64,000 nucleotides of DNA from Proteinivorax hydrogeniformans (GTDB lineage: Bacteria; Bacillota; Proteinivoracia; Proteinivoracales; Proteinivoracaceae), in the NCBI RefSeq assembly GCF_040515995.1, contig NZ_CP159485.1, positions 1,240,001-1,304,000 of the forward strand, read 5' to 3'. The first letter of the stretch is position 1, and each line of letters begins with the position of its first letter. Shown in pieces: positions 28,845-37,496 of this stretch. The notes beneath the pieces are model-generated. The model ran no database searches. It saw only the letters and a list, made by a program, of their open reading frames with translations, and was not told where the DNA came from. Both the position numbers and the translations under genes were made by a program.

Positions 28845-28912
28845 GGGACTCAGGGACTGGTATGCCGTACCACCGCTTCTCAGTGGGACGTCCGTACCTG
28901 TCCCTCGCGTCC
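28845..28912. repeat. R5 foldback element, copy 1
   Basis: 68 bp, with outer arms GGGACTCAGGGACTGGTA and TACCTGTCCCTCGCGTCC(C) able to pair. Followed after 23 bp by R3. Confidence 0.8.
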
Positions 28913-29573
28913 TGAGATGGCAACTGCATAAGTTTCCCCCTCGAAGAGGTAGGGGTTGACCTCCAGTCTGTGTCAACCCATCAGCAGATGGGCGGCAAAT
29001 ATGGCAGTGCCCACTAGAAAACCTACCATAGGGACATTGCATGACCTCCCCTAGAATAACACTAAAAAAATGAGTTTAGACCATGTAGTTCTAGTAAAGA
29101 TAGAGGGCCAGAGCAAGAAACCAATATAAAAAATGGCCGCGAAAACGTATAAACCTGCTTATTCTGCTGGGACAAAGGGCATGTTTTAAATCTGCTTATT
29201 CTGCTGGGTCTTATGGCTTATGATCAAGTAGCCAGAATGGGGAAACAGGAATCAGGAATCAAAGATGGCCATGTCTTAAGTCTCACCCTCGAAGAGGTAG
29301 GGGTTGACCTCTGTGTCAACCCATCAGCAAATGGCTAACCAATATGGTAATGACTGTGCCCAATTAAGTAGAAAGTGGAAAGTTGAAGGTGAAAAGTGGA
29401 AGCTTTTGTTGTGTGGGTCATGCGCCCTTGTGGGCTAGATCCTTCGGTGTACCTCAGGATGACCTTATCAATTAATAAGAGCTCCCTATTTGGTTATGGT
29501 GGTTCACATTGCCAGTGTGTCTTACAGGGCCGTTCCTATATGCAGGCAGAACAAAAGATGAGTCTACAACCAA

Positions 29574-29642
29574 GGGACTCAGGGACTGGTATGCCGTACC
29601 ACCGCTTCCCAGTGGGACGGCCGTACCTGTCCCTCGCGTCCC
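29574..29642. repeat. R5 foldback element, copy 2
   Basis: 69 bp with the same pairing ends as at 28845, 36156 and 37666. This is the one copy not followed by R3. Confidence 0.8.
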
Positions 29643-29760
29643 GAGATGTGCAACTGCGATTAACAATATTGTAAGACGGTGAAGGTCTTAGTTTCTGTTG
29701 TGAATTCGCCTCTAATCTCCTCCTGGTCAGCAAACAACTTTCTGCTAACTAACTAGGCCC

Positions 29761-29803
29761 AGGCACTCATAATATTATCCCGGGGATTTGGGGTGGTAAT
29801 CAG
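29761..29803 (+). mobile_element. R1 MITE-like element, truncated left end
   Basis: Matches the first ~43 bases of R1 (AGGCACTCATAATATTATCC) and then breaks off into other sequence. Confidence 0.6.
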
Positions 29804-29910
29804 TCTTAGGGTTATATGTTTTATTATCAACCCACTTAATATAACCTATTGCCATCTTATAATTGCAAATTATAAATTCGCCCTTTAAAGAAAGAGAGGA
29901 GGAAAAACAA

Positions 29911-30756
29911 ATGACCAAAATACACAGACTAAGCGCCTTTGCTGCTGAAGAAAATGGAGGCAACCCCGCCGGCGTTGTGCTCGACGCAGATAACCTAACC
30001 GAGCAGCAAATGAAAAACATAGCTGCAGAAGTTGGCTACTCCGAAACAGCATTCGTGAGCCAATCACAATCAGCTGATTTTAAGGTGAGATTTTTCACCC
30101 CAACTAGCGAAGTAGACCTATGTGGCCACGCCACAATCGCCACATTTAACCTATTAAGAGATCTAAAAATAGTCCTTCCTAATCAAACCTATACCCAACA
30201 AACAAAGGCAGGCATCTTAAAACTAAAAATAGATGAGCAAGAAGTATACATGGAACAAACAAAGCCTAAATATCTCGAAACTATAAACCCAGAGGACATG
30301 CTCAGCTGCTTTGATAACTTACAAGCACTCGTAGCAGAAAACTTACCCATCCAAATAATCTCCACAGGACTTAGAGAAATCTTTCTACCCATCAAAAACT
30401 TAAAAGCCCTTTACAACCTTAAGCCTCACCTAAAAGAAATAAGCCAAGTAAGCAAAAATTTTAAAGTAGTGGGAGTCCACGCTTTTACAACAGAAACACT
30501 ACATAAGTCAAGCGCCCACACAAGAAACTTTGCCCCTCTATACGGCATAAACGAAGAATCAGCCACCGGTACGGCAAACGGAGCCCTAGCATGCTATCTT
30601 AATAAACACTTAACCTCAAATATAGAATCATACACTTTTGAGCAAGGCTATAGCATGGAAAAACCCTCAATGATAAAGGCACTTATAAAAGTACAAAACG
30701 ACACTATATATGAGGTTCACGTAGGAGGGGGAGCAATAAAGATTACAAAGTTCTAA
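29911..30756 (+). CDS. PhzF-family protein (isomerase/epimerase fold)
   Basis: 281 residues from the ATG at 29911, preceded by AGAGAGGAGG; an upstream in-frame ATG at 29863 lies in repeat-derived sequence. The N-terminus (IHRLSAFAAEENGGNPAGVVLDADN) and VGYSETAFV with the conserved catalytic Glu, plus DLCGHATIAT, define the PhzF/YddE family. PhzF itself isomerises a phenazine precursor, but most family members outside phenazine clusters have unknown substrates, and no phenazine genes are here. The gene's leader is the end of a repeat block. Confidence 0.92.
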   Translation: MTKIHRLSAFAAEENGGNPAGVVLDADNLTEQQMKNIAAEVGYSETAFVSQSQSADFKVRFFTPTSEVDLCGHATIATFNLLRDLKIVLPNQTYTQQTKAGILKLKIDEQEVYMEQTKPKYLETINPEDMLSCFDNLQALVAENLPIQIISTGLREIFLPIKNLKALYNLKPHLKEISQVSKNFKVVGVHAFTTETLHKSSAHTRNFAPLYGINEESATGTANGALACYLNKHLTSNIESYTFEQGYSMEKPSMIKALIKVQNDTIYEVHVGGGAIKITKF

Positions 30757-31046
30757 TAAATTCTACAGAAAAACAGATATTAATTTACGTTTAGACGCAA
30801 AAACCTATTGCCAAAAACTAGGGTCTATAATATTATTAATGTTAGGAAAGTGTATTATTTTGGCGAGTGTAGTAACTTTAAAATAAAAAAGGTGGAGGGT
30901 GATAAGCAAAACACAGTAATAAATATTATACATTATACAAACGGACAAGCAGCAACTCACAGAGGCTTATCATACATAACCATATTAGGGGAAGATAGCC
31001 AAATTTGAAAGATAACTGTACTTAATGAAAAGGGGAGGAAGATTGA
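30757..31046 (+). other. Possible structured leader before the cohesin gene
   Basis: About 290 bases without a supported gene. Arms GATAAGC (30901-30907) and GCTTATC (30965-30971) could pair around a segment containing AAACGGACAAGCAGCAAC, and conserved-looking A/G-rich stretches follow. A 66-codon frame (30808-31008) has poor coding character. It may be a regulatory leader; I could not match it to a riboswitch class with confidence. Confidence 0.3.
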
Positions 31047-32642
31047 ATGAAAAAATTATTAGCATTGTTTTTGGTCGCTTTTTTAACTTTTGGGGTAGTG
31101 TTAGCACATAATCCACAAGTAGCCTATGCATCTAGCTCTAGAATCTCAGTAAGCGGTGGCAATGGCTATGTAGGAGAAAGGGTTACAGTCACAGTTAGCC
31201 TCTCCGGTAGCGGAAATGTAAGTGGTGGACATGTAGCTTTGCAGTATGACGGCTCAATTTTAGAGCTAGTAAATGCTGAGTCAGGCAATCTAGGTATGGG
31301 AGCGATAAACGAGAACTATGGGCCTAACACTGTCTACCAAAACTGGGCTAACACAAGCACAAAGACAAGTGGTACAGTGATGCGGTTAACATTTAGACTT
31401 AAAAAAGAGGGAAGGGCTAACCTTAGAATAACCGACCATAACCTTGAAGGAGTTTCCAACGTTTCTACTTCAAACAACCATATCACATCAACAAAATTTG
31501 TAACTCCCAGCTCTGTTTCTTTAAATAAATCCAACATCAACTTAAATGTTGGCGAAACAGATAGCCTGTCAGCAACTGTTAGCCCAAGTAATGCTACGAA
31601 TAAGAACGTTTCATATTCTTCTAGCAACACCAGCGTAGCGACAGTAAACTCAAGCGGAACAGTATCCGCTGTGGGTGAAGGTACTGCTACAATAACTGTA
31701 ACTACTCAATCAGGAAATCGGACAGCCACAGCTAATGTAAAGGTGTCTGCCATACCGGTAGAGTCGATAGAACTAAGTGAAAGCCATTTAGAATTAATTG
31801 AAGAAGATACAGCAGAAGTCTCAGCTACAGTTAGACCAAATAATGCTACCAACAAAAGTGTTACTTGGAGCTCAGCGGACGAAAACATAGCAACCGTGTC
31901 TTCAGATGGAGTAATAACTGCCCGCCGCGAAGGAAGCACTGTAATAACAGCCGAAAGTAACAATGGCGTAACAGCAGAAGTTTCAGTTGACGTTTCTGCT
32001 CCTGAGAGAATAGCAGTTGAATATGATTTAAGTAAAGATTCCAATAACTTCAAAATAGATATGGACAAGCTTAAAGAACGCCCGGCATATAGAGAAGTGA
32101 GAATCTCAAATGAAGGCGTTGAAGTTTTAATTCCAGCTACAGTTCTTTTAGATACCATCGAGAGCTATGGTATCACCGACTATTCAGAAGTGTATATAAA
32201 AGTGGACGAACTTGATACGGTTTTACCAAGACAATTTAGATCCGGTTCCCCTATATTCACTTTCTCTTTAATGGTAGATGATGTAAAGCTATCAAACTTC
32301 TCTGAAAGCATAAGAAAAACCTTTAACGTAAACGGAGAAGTAGAAGACTGGGATAATTTAGCGCTATATTGGCATAACCCTGACACAGATCAATGGGTTA
32401 AGCAAATTACAGAAGCTAATCAAGAAGAAAATACCGTAACAGCTTATATCAATCACTGGAGTACCTATGCACTATTAGAAGATAGCACATTAAGCTTTAT
32501 CGAAGCAGCAGAAGAGTCGGGCGCTGACTGGATAATTGTTATGATAGCAGCGATATCCAACCTAATGATAGGTGCCGCAATTTCTTACTTCGTTCTCCAA
32601 CCCAAAGGCAAGCAAAAAAGAAAAGCTAATAATCATGTATAA
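31047..32642 (+). CDS. Membrane-anchored cohesin-domain surface protein with Ig-like (BIG_2) repeats
   Basis: 531 residues with AGGGGAGG before the ATG. Signal peptide 1-29 (cut near AYA-SS), cohesin-like beta sandwich about 30-145 (GYVGERVTVTVSLSG, LQYDGSILELV, GTVMRLTFRLK), two BIG_2 Ig-like domains (about 153-232 and 234-312), an unknown extracellular domain (about 315-485) and a C-terminal TM helix (about 490-515) with a basic tail. Cohesins bind dockerins; the very next gene encodes a dockerin. I infer that this protein docks that amidase at the cell surface. The cohesin assignment is by sequence pattern and should be tested by profile. Confidence 0.82.
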   Translation: MKKLLALFLVAFLTFGVVLAHNPQVAYASSSRISVSGGNGYVGERVTVTVSLSGSGNVSGGHVALQYDGSILELVNAESGNLGMGAINENYGPNTVYQNWANTSTKTSGTVMRLTFRLKKEGRANLRITDHNLEGVSNVSTSNNHITSTKFVTPSSVSLNKSNINLNVGETDSLSATVSPSNATNKNVSYSSSNTSVATVNSSGTVSAVGEGTATITVTTQSGNRTATANVKVSAIPVESIELSESHLELIEEDTAEVSATVRPNNATNKSVTWSSADENIATVSSDGVITARREGSTVITAESNNGVTAEVSVDVSAPERIAVEYDLSKDSNNFKIDMDKLKERPAYREVRISNEGVEVLIPATVLLDTIESYGITDYSEVYIKVDELDTVLPRQFRSGSPIFTFSLMVDDVKLSNFSESIRKTFNVNGEVEDWDNLALYWHNPDTDQWVKQITEANQEENTVTAYINHWSTYALLEDSTLSFIEAAEESGADWIIVMIAAISNLMIGAAISYFVLQPKGKQKRKANNHV

Positions 32643-32684
32643 ACATGATCTATTATAAGTAGTTCGTACTGAGGGGGGAGAAAA

Positions 32685-34508
32685 ATAAGAAAAATACTGA
32701 TAGTAATTATCTCATTTTTGTTTTTTATTTCAAATATGACAGTACCAGCGCATGCAGAGGGTGATGAGCAAAAAAAAGATTTAAGCCCTGATAGCTTTCT
32801 AACAGGAATTGAGATTTTAGGAGAAAGCATTGATACTTTTGAACCAGAACAGTTTAAGTATGAAGTTGTAATACCGACTGGTGTAGACTATGATGACTTA
32901 GAGATTAGTGCTCTAAAAAGCGATCCCAAAGCAAGTGTTCAAGTAAATAAAGTGCAAAAAGAAGAAAGAATAGACATTGTAGTGACTGCCCAAGATCAAA
33001 GCAAAAGTATTTATACACTAAACTTACAAAGCAAGCAAAGTTCTGACAGCTCTTTAAAGCATGTGGAAGTAGATGGGGAAAAATACCAACTAGAACCTGA
33101 TGAAACAAAAGAAATAACCCTACCTTATGGATCTGATTTACCTAAAATAATACCATTTGCCACTTCAAGTGAGGCATCTGTTAGTCAGGAACTGCCTAGT
33201 AAGCTGCCAGGTCAAGTAAAGATTGTAATCGAAGCCGAAGACGGCTCAGAGTCAAGCACATATAAGGTACTATTACTTGAGGGAGAGCAAAAGCTAGAAA
33301 AAATTAACTTTAAAGAACAGCAAATCTTTATATCTCTTCAAGAAAGTAAACAGCTAGAATTATCTGTAAAGCCAGCAGAGGCTGAGTTGCCTGAAATTAA
33401 ATGGTCCAGTTCTGACAGTGACATAATTCAGGTAAATGATGAAGGGGAACTTTTAGCAAAAACAGTTGGGAAAGCAGAGATTACAGCTCAGGTTGAGACC
33501 GAAGAAGGACCAATAACAGCATCTTTAACAGCTAACTCTTTTAAGCACGGAGATGTAACTGGAAACGGTAAAGTGGAAGTGGCTGATGCTATAGAAATAC
33601 TTAGGTATGACGCCAAACTAGTAAAAGAAGTAAGTGATGCCTTCTACCTAGCCGGGGATCTTAACAAAGACGGCCGAATAAACGCAGCTGATGCAATTTC
33701 TATTCTAAGATACTTGGCTAAACTAGAGGACTATCTAGGGCCTCCGCCACAAGCGGATACGGACTTTACAGTAATCTTAGACTCCGGACATGGGGGAGCT
33801 GACGTAGGAGCTGTCTATCGCGATTCCCGGGGAAGAGTGCTATACACCGAATTAGAATTAAATGATCAACTAACAGAAAAAATATCCGAAGAGTTGAGAA
33901 AAAGTGGTGTTAACGTAAAATACACAAGACACTACTCAGAAAACTATACCCTAGGTTTAAAAGAAAGAATGGAGATTGCCAATAACATGGATGCAGACCT
34001 CTTTATCAGCGTTCACCATGATGGCAGTTCAAATTCCAATGCAAAAGGAGTCTCAACTTTCTATAGTACCTATCTTCCTAGGATACAAACAGATACTGTT
34101 TATGTTGAAAACAGAACAACAGGCCAAAGACACGAATATGTTGCAGAACGTCGTGTAAATGGTGTAAGCAGGCTGTTTTTCAAGGATGACAATGGTAATG
34201 TAGTAAGTGGATCATTTTCAGAATACAGGGCATACGATGAAAATCCGCCACCAGAGTCAGCAGCTAGTGAGGAACTAGCCAAACGATTATTTGACGGACT
34301 AGCAGATACAGGCCTTAGAAAGCGTACTTGCTCTGATAGCAGATACTATGTTACTAGAAATAGCGTAGTACCTTCAGTTTTAATAGAGGCTGGCTTTGTC
34401 ACAAACTATGATGACGTTACACAAGCTGCAGATCCAGAAGTCCAGAGAATAAGAGCTCAAAGAATTGCTGGTATAATTGTCCAGTTTTTAAATGAGCAGA
34501 ATAAATAA
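32685..34508 (+). CDS. Secreted dockerin-bearing N-acetylmuramoyl-L-alanine amidase (apparent ATA start)
   Basis: 607 residues if read from ATA at 32685. Only that start gives a complete signal peptide (IRKILIVIISFLFFISNM, cut near AHA-EG) and a correct spacing to GAGGGGGGAG (32671-32680); the next canonical start, TTG at 32718, falls in the middle of the hydrophobic core. Order: cadherin-like beta domain (about 35-115), a second beta domain, BIG_2 (about 203-282), a two-repeat type I dockerin (about 289-350: GDVTGNGKVEVADAIEILR and GDLNKDGRINAADAISILR, calcium-loop Asp/Asn present), and Amidase_3 (about 361-605; zinc ligand His369 in DSGHGG, SVHHDG, catalytic LIEAGF). It follows the cohesin gene by 42 bp in the same direction. 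Confidence 0.88.
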   Translation: MRKILIVIISFLFFISNMTVPAHAEGDEQKKDLSPDSFLTGIEILGESIDTFEPEQFKYEVVIPTGVDYDDLEISALKSDPKASVQVNKVQKEERIDIVVTAQDQSKSIYTLNLQSKQSSDSSLKHVEVDGEKYQLEPDETKEITLPYGSDLPKIIPFATSSEASVSQELPSKLPGQVKIVIEAEDGSESSTYKVLLLEGEQKLEKINFKEQQIFISLQESKQLELSVKPAEAELPEIKWSSSDSDIIQVNDEGELLAKTVGKAEITAQVETEEGPITASLTANSFKHGDVTGNGKVEVADAIEILRYDAKLVKEVSDAFYLAGDLNKDGRINAADAISILRYLAKLEDYLGPPPQADTDFTVILDSGHGGADVGAVYRDSRGRVLYTELELNDQLTEKISEELRKSGVNVKYTRHYSENYTLGLKERMEIANNMDADLFISVHHDGSSNSNAKGVSTFYSTYLPRIQTDTVYVENRTTGQRHEYVAERRVNGVSRLFFKDDNGNVVSGSFSEYRAYDENPPPESAASEELAKRLFDGLADTGLRKRTCSDSRYYVTRNSVVPSVLIEAGFVTNYDDVTQAADPEVQRIRAQRIAGIIVQFLNEQNK

Positions 34509-34513
34509 TTAGT

Positions 34514-34565
34514 AAAAAATCACCACTTTTGTGTTTTTAAAAGCACAGAGTTGGTGATTTTTTAT
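34514..34565 (+). terminator. Terminator of the cohesin-amidase unit
   Basis: Arms AAAAAATCACCA / TTGGTGATTTTTT around a longer loop with an inner stem. Confidence 0.8.
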
Positions 34566-34598
34566 TGTGCTATGCAAAAAGTAAATCTAATAAACCTA

Positions 34599-34627
34599 TT
34601 TAACTTTGCCGAACTTTGTTATATAAT
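34599..34627 (+). promoter_or_regulatory. Possible promoter of the LCP gene
   Basis: TTTAAC, 17 bases, perfect TATAAT at 34622-34627. The -35 part is weak. Confidence 0.5.
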
Positions 34628-34662
34628 GACATATGTGTTTTACCAAAATGGGAGGGGAAAGA

Positions 34663-35697
34663 ATGTTAAAATCAAATAAACAACAAAACAATAAAAAGAA
34701 GAAAACAAAAAAGCCAATGTCAAATAAGAAAAAAATAATAGCGATAGTTAGTTCAATTATCTTGCTATACTTAGCTATCTGGGGTGGAACCGGTGCTTAT
34801 CGAATTTACAGCCTATATGATGAGATGTACGATAGCGCTGAAGAAGATGAAATTATGGATGTTATTCATACAGAAGAAATTGGCGAAGAAGCGCCAGAGC
34901 CAGAAGATGAGGAGACTCTATCACGGGTGCAGAAAATAAGAAGAGACATGGATGCTATATATGATCAAGGCAGAAGTGAAAAAGATCCAAACCTCTTAAA
35001 CGTCCTGTTAATAGGTGTAGATGGCCCAAGAGCAGATACCATAATGTTAGCTCAATATAATAAAGAAACAGGGAAAGCTGCAATGCTATCTATCCCAAGG
35101 GATACTTACGTTAAGATTCCCGAGCGCGGATATGACAAGATAAATCACGCCCACGCCTTTGGAGGCGTAAACCGTCAAAGGGCATCAGTGGAAAACTTTT
35201 TAGATATTCATATCGATCACTACGCTAGAATAGACATGCAATCATTTTCTAGAGTAATAGATGTACTTGGTGGAGTTGAAGTCCACGTATCTAGCGACAT
35301 AATTGACAACAGAGACGGATCGGTATTTAAGAGTCAAGGAACTCATAACCTAAACGGCTCTCAAGCTCTAGATTATGTGCGTTTTAGATCAGACAACAGA
35401 GGAGACTTCGGTCGTATCGATAGACAGCAGCAAGTAATGATGGCAATAATGGACGAGCTTACAAAGGCAAGCAACGTAACAAGGTACCTACAACTAATGG
35501 AAGAAATCAGTCCCTATGTAAGAACTGATATCACCCCAGGAGTAGTAACAAGCAACTGGAGAGCATTCAACAGCCTATCCAGCTCCAACGTACAAAGAGA
35601 GACCCTATCAGGAGATAACCTAATGATAAACGGAATCTACTACCTAGAAGTTGACATGGAACAAGCCAGAGAAAAAGCAAAAAACCTGACGTATTAA
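34663..35697 (+). CDS. LytR-CpsA-Psr (LCP) family protein
   Basis: 344 residues from the ATG at 34663 (GGAGGGG upstream). A Lys-rich cytoplasmic tail (1-25), one TM helix (about 27-46), and an extracellular LCP domain (about 105-305). LCP enzymes move lipid-linked glycopolymers such as teichoic acid onto peptidoglycan. Pyrophosphate- and metal-binding positions are kept: GPRADTIML, SIPRDTYVKIP, KINHAHAFGG and YVRFRSDNRGDFGRIDRQQQ. It is followed by a GGAAAGT array and T2 terminator. Two relatives lie at 36513 and 39311. Confidence 0.94.
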   Translation: MLKSNKQQNNKKKKTKKPMSNKKKIIAIVSSIILLYLAIWGGTGAYRIYSLYDEMYDSAEEDEIMDVIHTEEIGEEAPEPEDEETLSRVQKIRRDMDAIYDQGRSEKDPNLLNVLLIGVDGPRADTIMLAQYNKETGKAAMLSIPRDTYVKIPERGYDKINHAHAFGGVNRQRASVENFLDIHIDHYARIDMQSFSRVIDVLGGVEVHVSSDIIDNRDGSVFKSQGTHNLNGSQALDYVRFRSDNRGDFGRIDRQQQVMMAIMDELTKASNVTRYLQLMEEISPYVRTDITPGVVTSNWRAFNSLSSSNVQRETLSGDNLMINGIYYLEVDMEQAREKAKNLTY

Positions 35698-35705
35698 GGT
35701 TAAAA

Positions 35706-35735
35706 AGTGGAAAGTAGAAAGTAGAAAGTAGAAAT
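35706..35735. repeat. GGAAAGT heptamer array (B3)
   Basis: About four units a few bases after the LCP stop codon, then a T2 terminator. Confidence 0.85.
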
Positions 35736-35737
35736 GC

Positions 35738-35776
35738 TAAAAAAGCTGGTGAGCACAAGTGCTCACCAGCTTTTTA
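35738..35776. terminator. Terminator type T2 after the LCP gene
   Basis: Arms AAAAAAGCTGGTGAGCAC / GTGCTCACCAGCTTTTT with a two-base-shorter loop than at 18630. Confidence 0.88.
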
Positions 35777-35988
35777 GCATCTTTCCCCTCGAAGAGGTAG
35801 GGGTTGACCACTGTGTCAACCCATCAGCAAATGGCTAGCCAAAATGGCAGTGACCACCAAAACCTCGCTGTTACTAGGGTCTTAGGGTGCTATGTTTTTT
35901 GTTACCAACCTCCAACCTCATATCACTAATTACCATTATTTAATTGTAAATTGTAAATTCGCTTTTAATCTCCTTTCCAACTAGGGAC

Positions 35989-36120
35989 AGGTGCCCATAA
36001 TATTATCCCGGGATTTGGGGTGGCGATCAGCTGTTTCACCAATGCTCGGCTTTTATGGCTTATGGGTCGCTACAAAACCCTTCCCACCAATCAAACCCTA
36101 AAATAATATTACGAGCACCT
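35989..36120 (+). mobile_element. R1 MITE-like element, internal deletion (132 bp)
   Basis: Both ends of R1 are present (AGGTGCCCATAATATTATCC and ATAATATTACGAGCACCT) but about 70 bases of the middle are missing. Confidence 0.75.
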
Positions 36121-36155
36121 TCAGCGGGCAGAGCAAAAGATGAGTCTGCAACCAA

Positions 36156-36224
36156 GGGACTCAGGGACTGGTATGCCGTACCACCGCTTCCCAGTGGGAC
36201 GGTCGTACCTGTCCCTCGCGTCCC
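36156..36224. repeat. R5 foldback element, copy 3
   Basis: 69 bp with ends GGGACTCAGGGACTGGTA / TACCTGTCCCTCGCGTCCC. Followed by R3 at 36258. Confidence 0.8.
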
Positions 36225-36512
36225 GAGATGGGAAACTGCAATTACTAGTAGAACCATCCCCTCGAAGAGGTAGGGGTTGACCACTGTGTCAACCCATCAG
36301 CAAATGGGCGGCAAATATGGAAGTTTCCCCCCCAAAAAAAAACCTACCATAGCCACCGTGACAACTAAGGTCTTAGGGTTATGTACTTTATTACCAACCT
36401 CCGACCTCATATTACTTATTACCACTACAATGCATAATATCCAACAACATTACCAAAACTAATCTTAATGTCCTAAACTGGGGCATAAAACACAACAGGG
36501 GAGGGATACCAA

Positions 36513-37496
36513 ATAAAGAAAATCACACTCGCCATTTTAGTTATAACACTATCCCCACTAATAGCCATTACAACTATACTTGCTTACAATATATATAGCC
36601 TCTATACAACCACCCAAGCTACTCATCCTCAAAACCATATAGCTTATGACACTATTTTCGATAGTGAATACAACCCCATACAAAACTATAAACCACCACA
36701 AAACCAACCAGACGTAGAAGCAAATGACACGGAAAATGATGCAAAAGAAAACACACCCGAAAACACACAACCACAACCTAAAAACAAAGAAGAGGCAAAT
36801 GAAGAGCTAAACACAGAAAAAATACACCCTCCCTCTAACGAGAAATGTATCCAAGAGCAAATGAGTCAAATCTACACCCAAGGTAGAAGCAATCCAGATC
36901 CCAACTTAGTTAACGCCCTATTTGTGCGCACTAATAACCACGAGGCCGAATATCTTATGGTTGCCCAATATAACGAAGAAACGGAAAAAATGGCCATGAT
37001 AATAATCCCAAAAGAAAGCTATACAAAAATTCCCTCGCGAGGATTTAATCAACTAGGCTTATCCTACGGCACCCTAGGGCTGGAAGGATTAAAAACCACA
37101 ACAGAAAATCTCCTTGATATAGACATCCATTACCATGTTCATATCACAAGAAGTTCAGTAAGAACCATAATGAATGCTTTTGAAACCCAACTAGGAGTAG
37201 AAATCCCACCAGCAGGAACACCATCACAAGAGGCCATCACACAAATGACAACAGACATAAGAAATGTCCGCAACGTTCCCAAATACATAAGTTTAATCCT
37301 AGAAGTAGCCCCTCATATAAATACCAACATAGGACCAACAGCAATAGTAAACCACAGACAAATACTATACAAAATCCCCAACACCCAAGTAGAAGTAATA
37401 GAACTAAAAGGCGAACCAATAGACATAGAAAACAAACAATACCTTAAACTAGACATCCCCACATGGAGAAAAAACGTGGAAAAAGTAACGTATTAG
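36513..37496 (+). CDS. Degenerate LCP-family protein (apparent ATA start)
   Basis: 327 residues if read from ATA at 36513, seven bases after AGGGGAGGG (36498-36506). No ATG, GTG or TTG occurs in frame before ATG 36861, which would delete the N-terminal TM helix (about 4-26) and the acidic, Asn/Pro-rich linker, so ATA is the best-supported start. The LCP-like part (about 115-327) is alignable with the protein at 34663 (IYTQGRSNPDPNLVNALF; IIPKESYTKIP) but the RAD, SIPRD, KINHA and RFR...RIDR positions are changed or missing. It is probably not catalytic. Codon choice is unusually C- and A-rich compared with neighbours. The stop codon runs into a heptamer array. Confidence 0.75.
   Translation: MKKITLAILVITLSPLIAITTILAYNIYSLYTTTQATHPQNHIAYDTIFDSEYNPIQNYKPPQNQPDVEANDTENDAKENTPENTQPQPKNKEEANEELNTEKIHPPSNEKCIQEQMSQIYTQGRSNPDPNLVNALFVRTNNHEAEYLMVAQYNEETEKMAMIIIPKESYTKIPSRGFNQLGLSYGTLGLEGLKTTTENLLDIDIHYHVHITRSSVRTIMNAFETQLGVEIPPAGTPSQEAITQMTTDIRNVRNVPKYISLILEVAPHINTNIGPTAIVNHRQILYKIPNTQVEVIELKGEPIDIENKQYLKLDIPTWRKNVEKVTY

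Larger units (their letters stand above)
28631..29880. repeat. Intergenic repeat block 4
   Basis: No gene is seen. In order: AGTTAGCAGGTAGCAAAAG phrase, GGAAAGT-type array (28748-28784), decayed T2 hairpin (28789-28824), R5 (28845-28912), R3 (28936-29007), R6 (29110-29213), R3 (29286-29349), GGAAAGT-type tract (29365-29400), R4 (29413-29463), R5 (29574-29642), truncated R1 (29761-29803), and a TTATAAATTCGCC linker before the phzF-like gene. Confidence 0.88.
35777..36490. repeat. Intergenic repeat block 5
   Basis: No gene is seen. In order: R3 (35785-35850), linker with CCAACCTCCAACCTC and TTGTAAATTG, internally deleted R1 (35989-36120), R5 (36156-36224), R3 (36258-36323), then CCAACCTCCGACCTC/ATTACTTATTACCAC linker. 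Confidence 0.88.

Noticed and set aside
28765-29042. Frames in repeat block 4 on both strands
   Set aside because: They are made of the R5 and R3 elements; the same peptides recur from unrelated blocks.
30808-31008. 66-codon gene before the cohesin gene
   Set aside because: TTG start with no good ribosome binding site and no coding-like composition; better treated as a leader.
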